Below are positions 8,289 to 17,204 of a stretch of 64,000 nucleotides of DNA, piece by piece. This stretch comes from Pseudomonadota bacterium (GTDB lineage: Bacteria; Pseudomonadota; Gammaproteobacteria; Pseudomonadales; Pseudohongiellaceae): the NCBI GenBank assembly GCA_027623555.1, contig JAQBSZ010000005.1, positions 1 to 64,000 of the forward strand, written 5' to 3'. A program made the translations under genes and the position numbers. Every line of letters begins with the position of its first letter. Positions within the stretch are counted from its first letter, which is position 1. The notes below the pieces were generated by a model. The model saw only the letters and a program-made list of their open reading frames with translations. It was not told the DNA's origin and did not search any database.

Positions 8289-9527
8289 TCATAGGGCTTC
8301 GTCAAGATTAACACCCCTCAAATCCACATCCGTCGATTCGGTTTTATCGACATCATATGTAGCAAGTATTTCATCTTCAATTGTCTGAATAATTGGCCTC
8401 AGCGCCTCCGCTGTTCGCTGAACATATCCCTCTGTTACGTTTTTATTGGAGTGATTGAGTAGCCTGCCAATCTGATCAGTGCTAAAGCCATGTTGCGCCG
8501 CGACGGTGGCAGCAGTTCTTCGCAGGTCATGAGCTGTAAACTCGATTGCAAGAGCATCAGCGGCGTTCTTAATTACGGACGACATTGACGCTACCTCGAC
8601 TACTTTGCCGGGAAACACATAGGGGCTACCATTCTGGTTTCTATCAAATAGAGACTGCACTGTTGAGGTGATTGGCAGGGTATGGTCTTCTCCGTTTTTG
8701 GTATTGGTGATGGTATAAGTGCTGCCAGTGATGTTCTCCCACTTCAACAATCGAGCCTCGTCTAAGCGAAGCCCTGTCACCATCAGAAGCAAGATAAAGT
8801 CCGCCTGTGCTGGCTTGAGCTTGCCTGCATAGCCTGGATGCCGAACGCGACTCAACTCTGCAAACAATGCCCTCCTCTCCGCGCTCTCCAGAAATCGCTT
8901 CCGTTCCTTTAGCTTCTTCCTAGCCTTCTTGTCCTTTAGCACCAAAACAGGATTGCCGTCTGGGAGGAGTGGCTGACCTTGGTACGTATCGTTGGCATAA
9001 CTGTTCAGAATCGCTGAGAGATAGCGCATCGACTTTTGAGCGTCTGAAAGCCCTCTAGGATTCGCCTTTTCAGGCTGGAGTGCTCTCTTACTAATGCCCT
9101 GCTGGATTGCCTGATAGCGCTTAACAATCCCCTGTCTGGATATACTGCGTATAGGCTTATCAGCCCAATCTCCGAAAGATCGGATAATCACTTGTCGGTA
9201 GGACTTTATAGTGGATGGTTTAAGAGCACGGAGTTCCAGATACTCTTCAAGTGCCTCTTGAAGCGTAATTCCAAGCTGCTGGTCTGCTTCTCTGTTCTTC
9301 CGAGCTTCTAGATTAGGGTTGATACCTGCCGCCAACATAGCTAGTTTTTCTTTAGCCAGTCTTCGAGCCAATCGAGCATCGATGACATCGACGCGTCCGA
9401 GGGTTATTGTAACTGGCGTGTTTACACCGCGCTGCTTAGCTTTAACAACCCACTTGTTGCCTGTAGCTCTTTCTCTTTGATATAAGCCGCGTAACTGAGA
9501 GTCTGGAACAAACATGAATTTAGACAC
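8289..9527 (-). CDS. Tyrosine-type site-specific integrase
   Basis: A 412-residue phage/island integrase that cuts and joins att sites through a 3'-phosphotyrosine. An N-terminal arm-binding segment (about 1-85, with TPVTITLGRVD and LAMLAAGINPNLEARKNR) is followed by a SAM-like core-binding domain (87-185) and the catalytic domain. The catalytic set is complete: R254 in TGLRLDEARLLKW, K277 in TNTKNGEDHTLPI, H333 and R336 in HDLRRTAAT, H359 in LLNHSN, and Y368 in EGYVQ. It lies between the SHOCT gene (convergent) and the 3' end of tRNA-Leu. tRNA 3' ends are favoured targets of this family. Confidence 0.95.
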   Translation of the reverse strand: MSKFMFVPDSQLRGLYQRERATGNKWVVKAKQRGVNTPVTITLGRVDVIDARLARRLAKEKLAMLAAGINPNLEARKNREADQQLGITLQEALEEYLELRALKPSTIKSYRQVIIRSFGDWADKPIRSISRQGIVKRYQAIQQGISKRALQPEKANPRGLSDAQKSMRYLSAILNSYANDTYQGQPLLPDGNPVLVLKDKKARKKLKERKRFLESAERRALFAELSRVRHPGYAGKLKPAQADFILLLMVTGLRLDEARLLKWENITGSTYTITNTKNGEDHTLPITSTVQSLFDRNQNGSPYVFPGKVVEVASMSSVIKNAADALAIEFTAHDLRRTAATVAAQHGFSTDQIGRLLNHSNKNVTEGYVQRTAEALRPIIQTIEDEILATYDVDKTESTDVDLRGVNLDEAL

Positions 9528-9553
9528 CCTAGGTAGTCCATCAGTAGTCCAAT

Positions 9554-9573
9554 CTTAGTCTGTATAGTGGCTG
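9554..9573 (+). repeat. Integrase-proximal copy of the element repeat motif
   Basis: CTTAGTCTGTATAGTGGCTG lies between the integrase start and tRNA-Leu. Its last 11 bases are identical to 6802-6812, and its body resembles the 21-bp repeats at 6726 and 6815. It may be an integrase arm site, an operator of int or part of the attachment site. Confidence 0.5.
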
Positions 9574-9607
9574 GCTTTCAACAAGCAATTTAACCTATTG
9601 GTTTTAT

Positions 9608-9694
9608 TGGTGCCCGGGGCCGGAATTGAACCGGCATGGCCTTGCGGCCGAGGGATTTTAAGTCCCTTGTGTCTACCAATTTCACCACCCGGGC
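9608..9694 (-). tRNA. tRNA-Leu (anticodon TAA)
   Basis: 87 nt with encoded CCA. The acceptor stem GCCCGGG/CCCGGGC, the anticodon loop ACTTAAAAT giving TAA, a long variable arm and the TTCAATTCC T-loop identify a class II leucine tRNA. Its 3' end faces the integrase, which makes it the likely attachment gene. Confidence 0.95.
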
Positions 9695-9719
9695 ATGGGT
9701 TGGACTACTTGAGAAGTTA

Positions 9720-9793
9720 TGGAGGCTGGGGTCGGAATCGAACCGGCGTTAACGGAGTTGCAGTCCGCTGCATGACCACTCTGCCACCCAGCC
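9720..9793 (-). tRNA. tRNA-Cys (anticodon GCA)
   Basis: 74 nt with encoded CCA. Acceptor GGCTGGG/CCCAGCC, discriminator T typical of tRNA-Cys, anticodon loop CTGCAAC and T-arm GGTTCGATTCC. It lies 25 bases upstream of tRNA-Leu in the same transcript. Confidence 0.95.
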
Positions 9794-9944
9794 CTTAATA
9801 TTTCGTTCAATGGCTTAACGAAAGACGGCGCACTATACCAAAACTGGACCGTATCGGCATGCCTTTATGGGCGTATATTTGCCAGAAAAATTAGCTATAA
9901 GTCTTGCCTGGAAGTGATGCGAATACAGAAGTTCTTCTAAAAAT

Positions 9945-10020
<76 letters not shown>

Positions 10021-10032
10021 TTGAAGATTGGC

Positions 10033-10062
10033 ATTATGTGCAACTTACCGGCTGTTTGGCAA
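10033..10062 (-). promoter_or_regulatory. Candidate promoter of the tRNA-Gly-Cys-Leu cluster
   Basis: On the minus strand TTGCCA (10062-10057) and CATAAT (10038-10033) are separated by 18 bases, just upstream of tRNA-Gly. Confidence 0.4.
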
Positions 10063-10162
10063 TCAATTGCAAGGCCAGGAAGCACCTGCCAATGCAGCGG
10101 TAAAAAAGAGGCGACTATTCTAATGCTTGAACCATTGGAGTCAAGCTGATACTGGCAAGGAG

Positions 10163-10711
10163 TCAAGGTTCTCCCTGCAAGGTATTCCAGGCATTCCTGA
10201 AGTAATGAACCATCGAATAGACACTCAGCAAGGCGGACACGTGCAGTAGTGCGTACCCGAATTGCCAGAACCATTCGGGGTATTCGGGGGTCACCAGCAA
10301 CAGCGCAATGATGGCAATCATCTGCACGGTAGTCTTGAGTTTGCCGGAGAATGCTACGGCTACTGCATCGCGCTTGCCCTTTATCGCCATCCATTCCCGT
10401 AAGGCGGAAATGAGGACTTCCCGGCTGATGATCACGGCCGTGGCCAGCAACAGGCTCGGGTACACCGCCACCAGCATGATCAGCACAATCGCCACCAGCA
10501 GCTTGTCCGCCACGGGATCGAGGAAGGCTCCAAACTCGGAAGCCTGACTGAGGCGCCGCGCCAGGAATCCGTCTAGCCAGTCACTGAGACTGGCCAGAGT
10601 GAACAGCACGGCCGCCCAGAAGTGGGCATAAGGCAGTGTCGAATAGAAACACAGGATTACCAGCGGAATCAGCAGAAGACGAGCATAAGTGACCAGGTTT
10701 GCATAATTCAT
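10163..10711 (-). CDS. pgsA: CDP-diacylglycerol-glycerol-3-phosphate 3-phosphatidyltransferase
   Basis: Makes phosphatidylglycerol phosphate from CDP-diacylglycerol and glycerol-3-phosphate in the inner membrane, the committed step to phosphatidylglycerol and cardiolipin. The CDP-alcohol phosphotransferase signature is complete: D44-x2-D47-G48-x2-A51-R52-x8-G61-x3-D65-x3-D69. There are about five membrane segments, and the 182-residue length is normal. It lies 105 bases downstream of uvrC on the same strand, the usual gacA-uvrC-pgsA order of gammaproteobacteria. Confidence 0.96.
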   Translation of the reverse strand: MNYANLVTYARLLLIPLVILCFYSTLPYAHFWAAVLFTLASLSDWLDGFLARRLSQASEFGAFLDPVADKLLVAIVLIMLVAVYPSLLLATAVIISREVLISALREWMAIKGKRDAVAVAFSGKLKTTVQMIAIIALLLVTPEYPEWFWQFGYALLHVSALLSVYSMVHYFRNAWNTLQGEP

Positions 10712-10816
10712 GGATTAGATCTGAGAGTTTATTGTTTTTAAATATCATAGCGTTACAAGATTTTCATAACGCTATAACGGTAATACACTGCCGTGCTGAG
10801 ATTTTAGCCTGAATCG

Positions 10817-12700
10817 TCAGTTATTGTGCAGATACGCATAGATGTTTTCGGCCAATTTCGTACTAATCCCAGTAACTTTCGCGATTTCAGCCTCGCTGGC
10901 CTTCTTGATTTCCTGTTGACCACCGAAGTGCTTGAGTAATTCGCGGCGCCGCTTCGGGCCCAGTCCCGGAATCTGCTCCAGTACGGATTGCTTGCGCTTC
11001 TTGCCGCGACGCTGGCGATGCCCGGTAATGGCAAACCGGTGTGCTTCATCGCGCACCTGTTGCAACAAATGCAGCGCCGGAGATTCCGTTGCCACCGCTA
11101 TCTCTTTCGGTCCTTGCTCAGTGCTGAGAAACAGGGTTTCCTGTCCGGCGCGCCTGCTGATGCCCTTGGCTATGCCCAGTAGGTGGATCTCCGGCAGTTG
11201 AAACTTTTCCATGACCTTCTCAGCCTGACTCAGTTGCCCCTTGCCTCCATCGATGAGCAGGATATCGGGAAGCTTGCCCTCACCTTTGCTGAGCCGGGTA
11301 AAGCGTCTGTCGAGCACCTGTTCCATGGCGGCGTAATCGTCACCGGGCTGGATATTACGGATATTGAAGCGCCGATAGTCACTCTTTACTGCACCCTCCT
11401 CATCGAACACCACACAGGAAGCGACCGTGCCTTCGCCGGCGGTATGGCTGATATCGAAACATTCAATCCTGCTGGCCGGTTCTTCCAGATCTAGCAATTG
11501 TTGCAGCTGGCTGAAGCGCTTGCGGATGTTCTGCTTGTTGCTGATATGGCCCTGCAGCGAGTCCCGGGCATTGGTGGTCGCCAGCTCCAGCCACTTGGCG
11601 CGATGCCCACGCACCCTCATCGACAGTTTGATTTTGCGACCCGCCACATAACTCAGCGCCGTCTGTAGTTCTGCGCCGTCTTCCAACACTTCAGGCACGA
11701 TGATCTCGGGCGGAATTGAGGCAGCCTTGTCCTCACCCAGGTAGGCCTGCGAGACAAATGCGCTCAACAGGTCTTGTCGCGAGTTGGCTAGGCGATAGCG
11801 CGGAAAGAAATTCATGCTGCCGATAATGCGCCCGGCCCGCACATAGATCACGTGTACACAGGCATAGGCGCGTTCCAATTCCGCCGCGATGATGTCGGCA
11901 TCGCCACCGGAATTCGCCACGTATTGTTGCTGCTGGATGCGCCGTAAATCGATGATCTGATCGCGCAACCGTGCCGCTTTCTCGAAATTCTCCTCAGTGG
12001 CCGCCTGTTCCATCGTCGTAGTGAGTTCACGGGTCAGTACGTTGCTGCGTCCTTGCAGAAACAGCATTGAGTAATGCACGTCCCGTGCATAGTCCTCTTT
12101 AGAGATCAATCCGACGCAGGGAGCTGTGCAGCGATCGATCTGATATTGCAGGCAAGGCCTGGAACGGTTTTTGAAATAACTGTCTTCACACTGCCGAACC
12201 CGAAATACCTTCTGCAACACCTGCAGGGTTTCACGTGTGGCATGGGCACTGGGATAGGGTCCGAAGAATCGCCCCTCACGCTTGCGACTGCCCCGATAGA
12301 ATGACAGCCGCGGAAACCCGGCACTGTCGGTGAGCAAGATATAGGGATAAGACTTGTCGTCCCGCAACTGGATGTTATAGGCGGGTCGGTGAGTCTTGAT
12401 CAGGCTCTGCTCCAGCAGCAGCGCTTCGGTCTCAGAGTTAGTGATGGTAACTTCGATGTTGGCTATCTTCTCGACCATTGCCATGGTCTTGGCGGCCAGC
12501 CCCGAGGCGCGAAAATAACTGCCTACGCGCTTCTTCAAGTTACGTGCCTTGCCGATGTAGAGCACCTCGCCACTTGCGTCCAGCATTCGGTACACACCGG
12601 GTCGGCTACTCAGACGAGCGAGAAAGTGTTTGTGATCGAAGCTGGCTGAATCATGCTTCGATGCAGGGCTTTGCTTGGACACAGGGCTTTGCTTGGACAT
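10817..12700 (-). CDS. uvrC: Excinuclease ABC subunit C
   Basis: The endonuclease of nucleotide excision repair, making the 3' and 5' incisions at lesions handed over by UvrAB. Domains in order: GIY-YIG nuclease (PGVYRMLDASGEVLYIGKAR near residues 33-52), a Cys-rich linker (CLQYQIDRCTAPCVG), a UVR motif (EENFEKAARLRDQI), the RNase H-like nuclease (ECFDISHTAGEGTVAS) and a C-terminal tandem HhH (IPGLGPKRRRELLKHFGG). From ATG 12700 the protein has 627 residues (E. coli 610). An in-frame TTG at 12778 overlaps the gacA stop as TTGA and could be a coupled start. Neither start has a good ribosome site. The first codons are a tandem duplication giving SKQSPVSKQSPASK. Confidence 0.96.
   Translation of the reverse strand: MSKQSPVSKQSPASKHDSASFDHKHFLARLSSRPGVYRMLDASGEVLYIGKARNLKKRVGSYFRASGLAAKTMAMVEKIANIEVTITNSETEALLLEQSLIKTHRPAYNIQLRDDKSYPYILLTDSAGFPRLSFYRGSRKREGRFFGPYPSAHATRETLQVLQKVFRVRQCEDSYFKNRSRPCLQYQIDRCTAPCVGLISKEDYARDVHYSMLFLQGRSNVLTRELTTTMEQAATEENFEKAARLRDQIIDLRRIQQQQYVANSGGDADIIAAELERAYACVHVIYVRAGRIIGSMNFFPRYRLANSRQDLLSAFVSQAYLGEDKAASIPPEIIVPEVLEDGAELQTALSYVAGRKIKLSMRVRGHRAKWLELATTNARDSLQGHISNKQNIRKRFSQLQQLLDLEEPASRIECFDISHTAGEGTVASCVVFDEEGAVKSDYRRFNIRNIQPGDDYAAMEQVLDRRFTRLSKGEGKLPDILLIDGGKGQLSQAEKVMEKFQLPEIHLLGIAKGISRRAGQETLFLSTEQGPKEIAVATESPALHLLQQVRDEAHRFAITGHRQRRGKKRKQSVLEQIPGLGPKRRRELLKHFGGQQEIKKASEAEIAKVTGISTKLAENIYAYLHNN
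12664..12699 (-). repeat. 18-bp tandem duplication at the uvrC start
   Basis: The plus-strand unit CAGGGCTTTGCTTGGACA occurs twice back to back. It encodes SKQSPV-SKQSP directly after the proposed start ATG, and the second unit begins with an in-frame GTG. A degraded third unit encodes SKHDS. Confidence 0.85.
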
Positions 12701-12774
12701 AGTACGGGCGCCGACCAATCTGTGGCGGTGGGAAGTCTGGAACTGAAGGAGAGTAGCGGAAGCGGCGAATTGCC

Positions 12775-13476
12775 TCAACCGGCAATGCGGTCGAAGCGTG
12801 GTAGCCCGTCCATTTCCCTGGCATCGTCCGCCAGGCCGTGCTTCACGGCGAGGATGGTTAGCTCGACATCACTGCGGATACCGAGTTTTTCGAAGATGCG
12901 ATAGCGATAGCTGTAAACAGTCTTGGGACTCAATTCGAGATAAGCTGAAATCTGGCTTACTTTCTTGCCATCTGTGAGCATCTGGGCGATCTGCATCTCT
13001 CGACGCGACAGCTTGTCAAACAGCAAGCCGCCTTTTTCGTTGAAAGGGTCGGTTGACAGTTGCGTTGCCACTTCCGGTGTCACGTAACGCTGGCCCGTAT
13101 GCACCAGCCTGATGGCTTTGAGTAACTCATCAACCTCGACACTCTTGGTAATAAACGCACTCGCCCCGGCCCGCAACATCTGCGAAGGAATCACGCCGGA
13201 GGCAACGGCAGACATGGCAACGATGCGTATTTGCGGTGCCAGGCTGCGTAGTCTGTGGGTCGCTTCAATGCCGCCGATACCTGGCATGCGCGCATCCAGC
13301 AGTACGATATCGGGAAGGTTCAAGCGGACAAATTCGATGGCTTCTTCGCCACTGCCTGCTTCACCGATGACGCGCAAATCCTGCTCATCAGCAAGAAGCC
13401 GGGCGATCCCGGCGCGCACCAGCGCATGGTCATCGACGATGAGAATGGAGATTGTTTCTGAAGGCAGAAGATTCAA
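12775..13476 (-). CDS. gacA: GacA/UvrY-type response regulator
   Basis: A two-component regulator of the NarL/FixJ class. The receiver domain (about 10-125) has the acidic pair D15-D16, phospho-acceptor D61 in VLLDARMPG and Lys in FITKSVEVDEL. The C-terminal LuxR-type helix-turn-helix contains LSRREMQIAQMLTDGKK and SPKTVYSYRYRIFEKLGI. Its place upstream of uvrC and pgsA is the hallmark of GacA/UvrY, which with GacS/BarA controls Csr/Rsm small RNAs. No sensor kinase is nearby, as is usual. The start appears to be TTG (13476) with no clear ribosome site. It runs 10 codons before the family's usual start region, so a slightly later start is possible. Confidence 0.88.
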   Translation of the reverse strand: MNLLPSETISILIVDDHALVRAGIARLLADEQDLRVIGEAGSGEEAIEFVRLNLPDIVLLDARMPGIGGIEATHRLRSLAPQIRIVAMSAVASGVIPSQMLRAGASAFITKSVEVDELLKAIRLVHTGQRYVTPEVATQLSTDPFNEKGGLLFDKLSRREMQIAQMLTDGKKVSQISAYLELSPKTVYSYRYRIFEKLGIRSDVELTILAVKHGLADDAREMDGLPRFDRIAG

Positions 13477-13635
13477 TTTATTGTTCTAAACAGCCGGGTT
13501 ACCGGCTTCCCACTAGATTCCCGATGTTCTGTATTAGCATAGCGTAAAGGCTAAGCACAACTTTAATTGAAGGAAACAGGAACTGGGTCACAGTCCTGAC
13601 CTGCCAGGCACAGCGTGGGGTTGAAGCAGCCGGAT

Positions 13636-14643
13636 TTAAATAATCTGCACTTCCGGCTGCAGGGCGATGCCAAACCGCTGCAGGATCGAGCTGCTCATCT
13701 CCTGGGCTAGCAAAAATATGTCCTCACCAGTGGCCTCGCCCGGATTCACCAGAACCAGCGCGTGTTTGGCTGAAACCGCGGCTCTGCCGTGTTGCCGGCC
13801 TTTCCAGCCCGCCTGCTCGAGCAACCAGGCCGCAGGAACCTTCACCAGATCCTGATCATCAGTGGGGAAACACGGAATATTTGCAAAATCGACCTGCAGG
13901 GCGGCGAATTTCTCGCTCGAGATCACCGGATTCTTGAAGAAACTCCCTGCATTGCCGGTGATAGCGGGGTCCGGGAGCTTGCTGCGACGTATCTGGCACA
14001 CTGTCTCAAAAACCTGCTCCGCCGTGGGCGTCTCGCTGCTCAGAGCGTCTCGCAGCGCCTGATAGCTGAGGTTTGGCTGCCAGTGGGCAGAGAGTTGCAG
14101 CGTGACGTGGGTGACGATGAGATGACGTCCTGCCCCCTGCTTGAACAGGCTGTCGCGGTAGGCAAATTCACAGGCTGCATGATCGAATAGTGCCACCCTG
14201 CCCGTCCGGGTATCCACAGCCCGCACCTCGACCAGAAATTGCTCCAGTTCCACCCCATAGGCACCGATATTCTGGATTGGAGCAGCACCAACGGTACCTG
14301 GTATAAGTGCAAGATTTTCAAGGCCATGGAAACCTTTCGTCATGCAGTTTATTACAAAGCTATGCCAATTCTCACCACAGGCTGTTCGCACCAGGCCTGC
14401 TTCGTCCAGCCAGTCAATGCCCTGCCAGTTCATATACAGGATCAGGCCCGGGAAATCGCGTACGAATAACACGTTAGTACCACCGCCAAGCACGAAAACC
14501 GGCAGATGGTGCTGCTTGCCATAGGCCAGCGCCTGGAGTAATTCCTCCTCTCCCGTGATGTCGGCGAAATGGGCTGCCCGGGACGACACACCGAAGCCGG
14601 TGTAGGCAGACAAGTCAACCTGCTGCGCTACCCGCAGAACCAC
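13636..14643 (-). CDS. murB: UDP-N-acetylenolpyruvoylglucosamine reductase
   Basis: The FAD enzyme that reduces UDP-GlcNAc-enolpyruvate to UDP-MurNAc with NADPH in cytoplasmic peptidoglycan synthesis. The FAD-binding segment contains VLGGGTNVLF and GLENLALIPGTVGAAPIQNIGAYG; the C-terminal domain has GNAGSFFKNP, with the catalytic Ser. 335 residues is the normal length for the type I (E. coli-like) form. The start is GTG, overlapping the upstream phosphatase stop as TAGTG, which implies translational coupling. It is the last gene of the lipid A/peptidoglycan cluster. Confidence 0.96.
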   Translation of the reverse strand: MVLRVAQQVDLSAYTGFGVSSRAAHFADITGEEELLQALAYGKQHHLPVFVLGGGTNVLFVRDFPGLILYMNWQGIDWLDEAGLVRTACGENWHSFVINCMTKGFHGLENLALIPGTVGAAPIQNIGAYGVELEQFLVEVRAVDTRTGRVALFDHAACEFAYRDSLFKQGAGRHLIVTHVTLQLSAHWQPNLSYQALRDALSSETPTAEQVFETVCQIRRSKLPDPAITGNAGSFFKNPVISSEKFAALQVDFANIPCFPTDDQDLVKVPAAWLLEQAGWKGRQHGRAAVSAKHALVLVNPGEATGEDIFLLAQEMSSSILQRFGIALQPEVQII

Positions 14644-15158
14644 TAGTCCGCCCTCAGTTCGGGGTAGTGCTCGGTCTGAATGTGCAGCAGCAGCTGCTCA
14701 CAAGCCTCTTCCACCAGATCCAGTACCAGTTCGAAGCCCTGGGCACCGCTGTAATACGGATCGGGTACCGATTCGTGACCAGAATTCGAGTATTGCAGCA
14801 ACAACTGCAGCTTGGATTGATGTGCGCCGGGGCAGCGGTTCTTCAACTCACGCAGATTGGTGCGATCCATGGCAAGAAGGTAATCAAATTCTTCGAAATC
14901 GGCCTGGCACACCTGCCGGGCCCGTAAACTAGCAATTTGATAACCCCGGCCCGCCGCTGCCTGCACGGCGCGTTGATCCGGCGAGGCGCCAATATGCCAG
15001 TCTCCTGTTCCTGCAGAATCGACTCGAATATATTTATCTAACTTTTTGTTTTGTATGTATTTATCCATCACACCATGGGCTGTAGGAGAGCGGCAGATAT
15101 TACCCAGGCAGACCATCAGCACCTGGATAACGGGGGTTTTTTGCGGCGCACTGTGCAT
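14643..15158 (-). CDS. Low-molecular-weight protein-tyrosine phosphatase
   Basis: A cytoplasmic phosphatase of the LMW-PTP (Wzb/arsenate reductase-like) family. The P-loop is C17-LGNIC-R23-S near the N-terminus and the general acid lies in VPDPYYSG. The open frame extends to 15287, but those 43 residues are antisense-like shadow of kdsB. ATG at 15158 lies 13 bases after the kdsB stop and gives 171 residues, the family norm. Position between kdsB and murB is conserved in Pseudomonas-type genomes. The substrate is unknown; polysaccharide tyrosine kinases are typical partners but none is in view. Confidence 0.92.
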   Translation of the reverse strand: MHSAPQKTPVIQVLMVCLGNICRSPTAHGVMDKYIQNKKLDKYIRVDSAGTGDWHIGASPDQRAVQAAAGRGYQIASLRARQVCQADFEEFDYLLAMDRTNLRELKNRCPGAHQSKLQLLLQYSNSGHESVPDPYYSGAQGFELVLDLVEEACEQLLLHIQTEHYPELRAD

Positions 15159-15171
15159 GCTTACCCCATCC

Positions 15172-15906
15172 CTAGCGGGTTGCCATGAAGGCTCGCACCG
15201 CCTCCAGGTCGCGCTCGGTATCGATCCCGGCCGGTATCTTCGCTGAGGAGACTGCGACGTGGATTCTGACGCCGTTGTAGAGCGCACGCAGCTGCTCGAG
15301 TTTCTCGGAGATTTCCAGCTCTGAGGCAGGCCAATGGATGAACTGGTTCAGTATCGCCACCCGGTAGGCATAGATACCCACATGGCGAAAACAGTTCTTC
15401 GCTGAAGCACTGGCCTGGTGGGGAATTGTTGAACGACTGAAATACAGCGCCAGGCCGCTGCTGTCCATTACCACCTTAACGGCATTGGGATCCTCGATCT
15501 CCTCCTGGGAGGTGATAGTCTCACACAGCGTGGCAATGCCGACCTCCGGGTGTTCCAGCAGATTAGTCGCTACCTGGTTGATGACCTGCGCAGGTAACAG
15601 AGGCTCATCGGCTTGCACGTTCACAACGACTTGCTCCTCGGGCATCTGCAGAGCCGTGGCGACTTCCTGAATCCGGTCGGTTCCCGAGCGATGTTCAGCC
15701 GATGTCATCAGCACGGTAGCACCGAAGTCTTCAGCTACCTGTTTGATACGCTCATCATCAGTGGCGATGTAAACCGCCTCTGCATCACTCGCCCGCGCCC
15801 TCTCATAGGCATGCTGTAACATCGGTTTTCCGGCGATATCCAGCAATGGTTTGCCTGGTAGACGATTGGCCCCATAGCGGGCAGGTATCACAACGGAAAA
15901 TGCCAT
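15172..15906 (-). CDS. kdsB: 3-deoxy-manno-octulosonate cytidylyltransferase
   Basis: Activates KDO to CMP-KDO with CTP for transfer to lipid A. The nucleotidyltransferase motif IPARYGANRLPGKPL is at residues 6-20. VVNVQADEPLLP and the C-terminal GIDTERDLEAVRAF are typical. 244 residues matches the family. Its ATG overlaps the stop of the ycaR-like gene by one base (TAATG). Confidence 0.96.
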   Translation of the reverse strand: MAFSVVIPARYGANRLPGKPLLDIAGKPMLQHAYERARASDAEAVYIATDDERIKQVAEDFGATVLMTSAEHRSGTDRIQEVATALQMPEEQVVVNVQADEPLLPAQVINQVATNLLEHPEVGIATLCETITSQEEIEDPNAVKVVMDSSGLALYFSRSTIPHQASASAKNCFRHVGIYAYRVAILNQFIHWPASELEISEKLEQLRALYNGVRIHVAVSSAKIPAGIDTERDLEAVRAFMATR

Positions 15907-16094
15907 TACAACTTTTCTCGCTCTTCTACGGATAATTCCCGCGCTTCACTGCTGAGCATTACTGGTACATCATCTCTGATGGGGTAGGCAAGGGCATCAC
16001 CGCGACATATCAACTCACCGGCAGCCCGCTCGTAACGGAGTTCACCCTTACAGATTGGGCAAACCAGAATACTCAACAACTTCTCATCCAACAT
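15906..16094 (-). CDS. ycaR: Trm112/YcaR family small protein
   Basis: 62 residues with a C12-PI-C15 pair and C30 in the Trm112-like pattern ([14 protein letters not shown]…[20 protein letters not shown]). The gene is almost always between lpxK and kdsB. Its bacterial role is not established; eukaryotic Trm112 is a methyltransferase activator. It is coupled to kdsB by overlapping stop and start. Confidence 0.9.
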   Translation of the reverse strand: MLDEKLLSILVCPICKGELRYERAAGELICRGDALAYPIRDDVPVMLSSEARELSVEEREKL

Positions 16095-16193
16095 GGTCCT
16101 TACCCTGCCTCGATTGAATTCACTCGATTGATGATGCGCTTGCCAGGCGGTGATTCCTGCAACAGTCCTGCATGTTAAAAGAATGCCCCAGCA

Positions 16194-17204
16194 CTATTCA
16201 GTCAACTTCCTTACCCTGGATGTGAATTCATCTAGAAAGGCCCGTGGCAGGGATAATTCAGTGGACAGATACCAGTAGTTGTTGCGGGCAAAGCCCCGGC
16301 ATTTTACCGCATCCTTTTCGGTCATGACGACTGGTTGATGTTCATCTATCAGGCGCTCGGCAAAATCTTCTGCAGTGAATAGATGATGATCGGGAAAACT
16401 GAACTTTTGCAATGGATAGGGCAGTTTCTCCAGCAGTGTATAAAATCGGTCGGGATTGCCAAGCGCCGCGACTGCCTGCACCGTAGTACCCATATTAAAA
16501 GGCGCACCTCCAAACGGACGCTTCTCTTCCGTGGCCAGGTTTACCAGGTACTTCGGTAAAAGCTCCATCTGAATGGCTGCACTTAAACTGTCGAGCTTCT
16601 CGGCGACCAATCCATTGACTACAACATAATCCATCTCTTCTAAACGAGAGATTGGTTCGCGCAAGGGTCCAGCAGGGAGACAAAAACCATTGCCGAATAG
16701 TCGCTGTCCATCGACCACACAGATCTCGATGTCCCTGGGAAGGCGATAGTGCTGCAGGCCATCGTCGCTGAAAATGACATTGACGTCTTCCTTCGCGACC
16801 AGGTGGTTGAGCGCGGCCACTCGATCAGGTGCTATAACAACAGGAGCTTCAGTTTTTGCGGCGAGCAGAATTGCTTCATCACCACACTGAGCGATGCTTG
16901 AGTCAGCGGTCACCGCCAGGGGATAAGTGTCGCTCTTCCCGCCATAACCTCTACTGATGATGCCAGGCTTAAATCCTTGTGCTATTAGATGCGTAGCCAA
17001 CCCAATGATAAGCGGAGTCTTGCCAGTGCCTCCAACCGAGATATTGCCAATAACAATGATTGGCAATTTGTCACCTGGAGGGCAGCGGCCCGCCTCCTGG
17101 GATTTGCGCCTTAATGACGCAAGCACACGATACAACATTGCAACAGGCCATAATAAAATAAGCCACCCTGCTTTTCTGTACCAAGCTGATTCGAGAAATC
17201 TCAT
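16194..17204 (-). CDS. lpxK: Tetraacyldisaccharide 4'-kinase
   Basis: Phosphorylates the 4' position of disaccharide-1-phosphate to form lipid IVA at the inner face of the inner membrane. An N-terminal membrane-associated helix (GWLILLWPVAMLYRVLA) precedes a P-loop, GNISVGGTGKTP at residues 53-64. IFSDDGLQHYRL and the C-terminal VMTEKDAVK are family motifs. 336 residues is normal. The start overlaps the msbA stop by 4 bases. Confidence 0.96.
   Translation of the reverse strand: MRFLESAWYRKAGWLILLWPVAMLYRVLASLRRKSQEAGRCPPGDKLPIIVIGNISVGGTGKTPLIIGLATHLIAQGFKPGIISRGYGGKSDTYPLAVTADSSIAQCGDEAILLAAKTEAPVVIAPDRVAALNHLVAKEDVNVIFSDDGLQHYRLPRDIEICVVDGQRLFGNGFCLPAGPLREPISRLEEMDYVVVNGLVAEKLDSLSAAIQMELLPKYLVNLATEEKRPFGGAPFNMGTTVQAVAALGNPDRFYTLLEKLPYPLQKFSFPDHHLFTAEDFAERLIDEHQPVVMTEKDAVKCRGFARNNYWYLSTELSLPRAFLDEFTSRVRKLTE

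Larger units (their letters stand above)
5304..9607. mobile_element. Putative small integrative element next to tRNA-Leu
   Basis: A tyrosine integrase starts 80 bases from the 3' end of tRNA-Leu. To its left lie a secreted SHOCT protein, a repeat-rich gap and a polymerase-like gene, none belonging to the neighbouring core operons. I infer an integrated element whose right end is at or near the tRNA 3' end. I could not find a copied tRNA 3' segment on the left, so the left boundary is a guess placed at the IS256 remnant. No conjugation, relaxase or capsid gene is visible. Confidence 0.45.

Noticed and set aside
13586-13601. GGTCA/TGACC hairpin between murB and gacA
   Set aside because: No T-run follows on either strand, and it is only a 5-bp stem.
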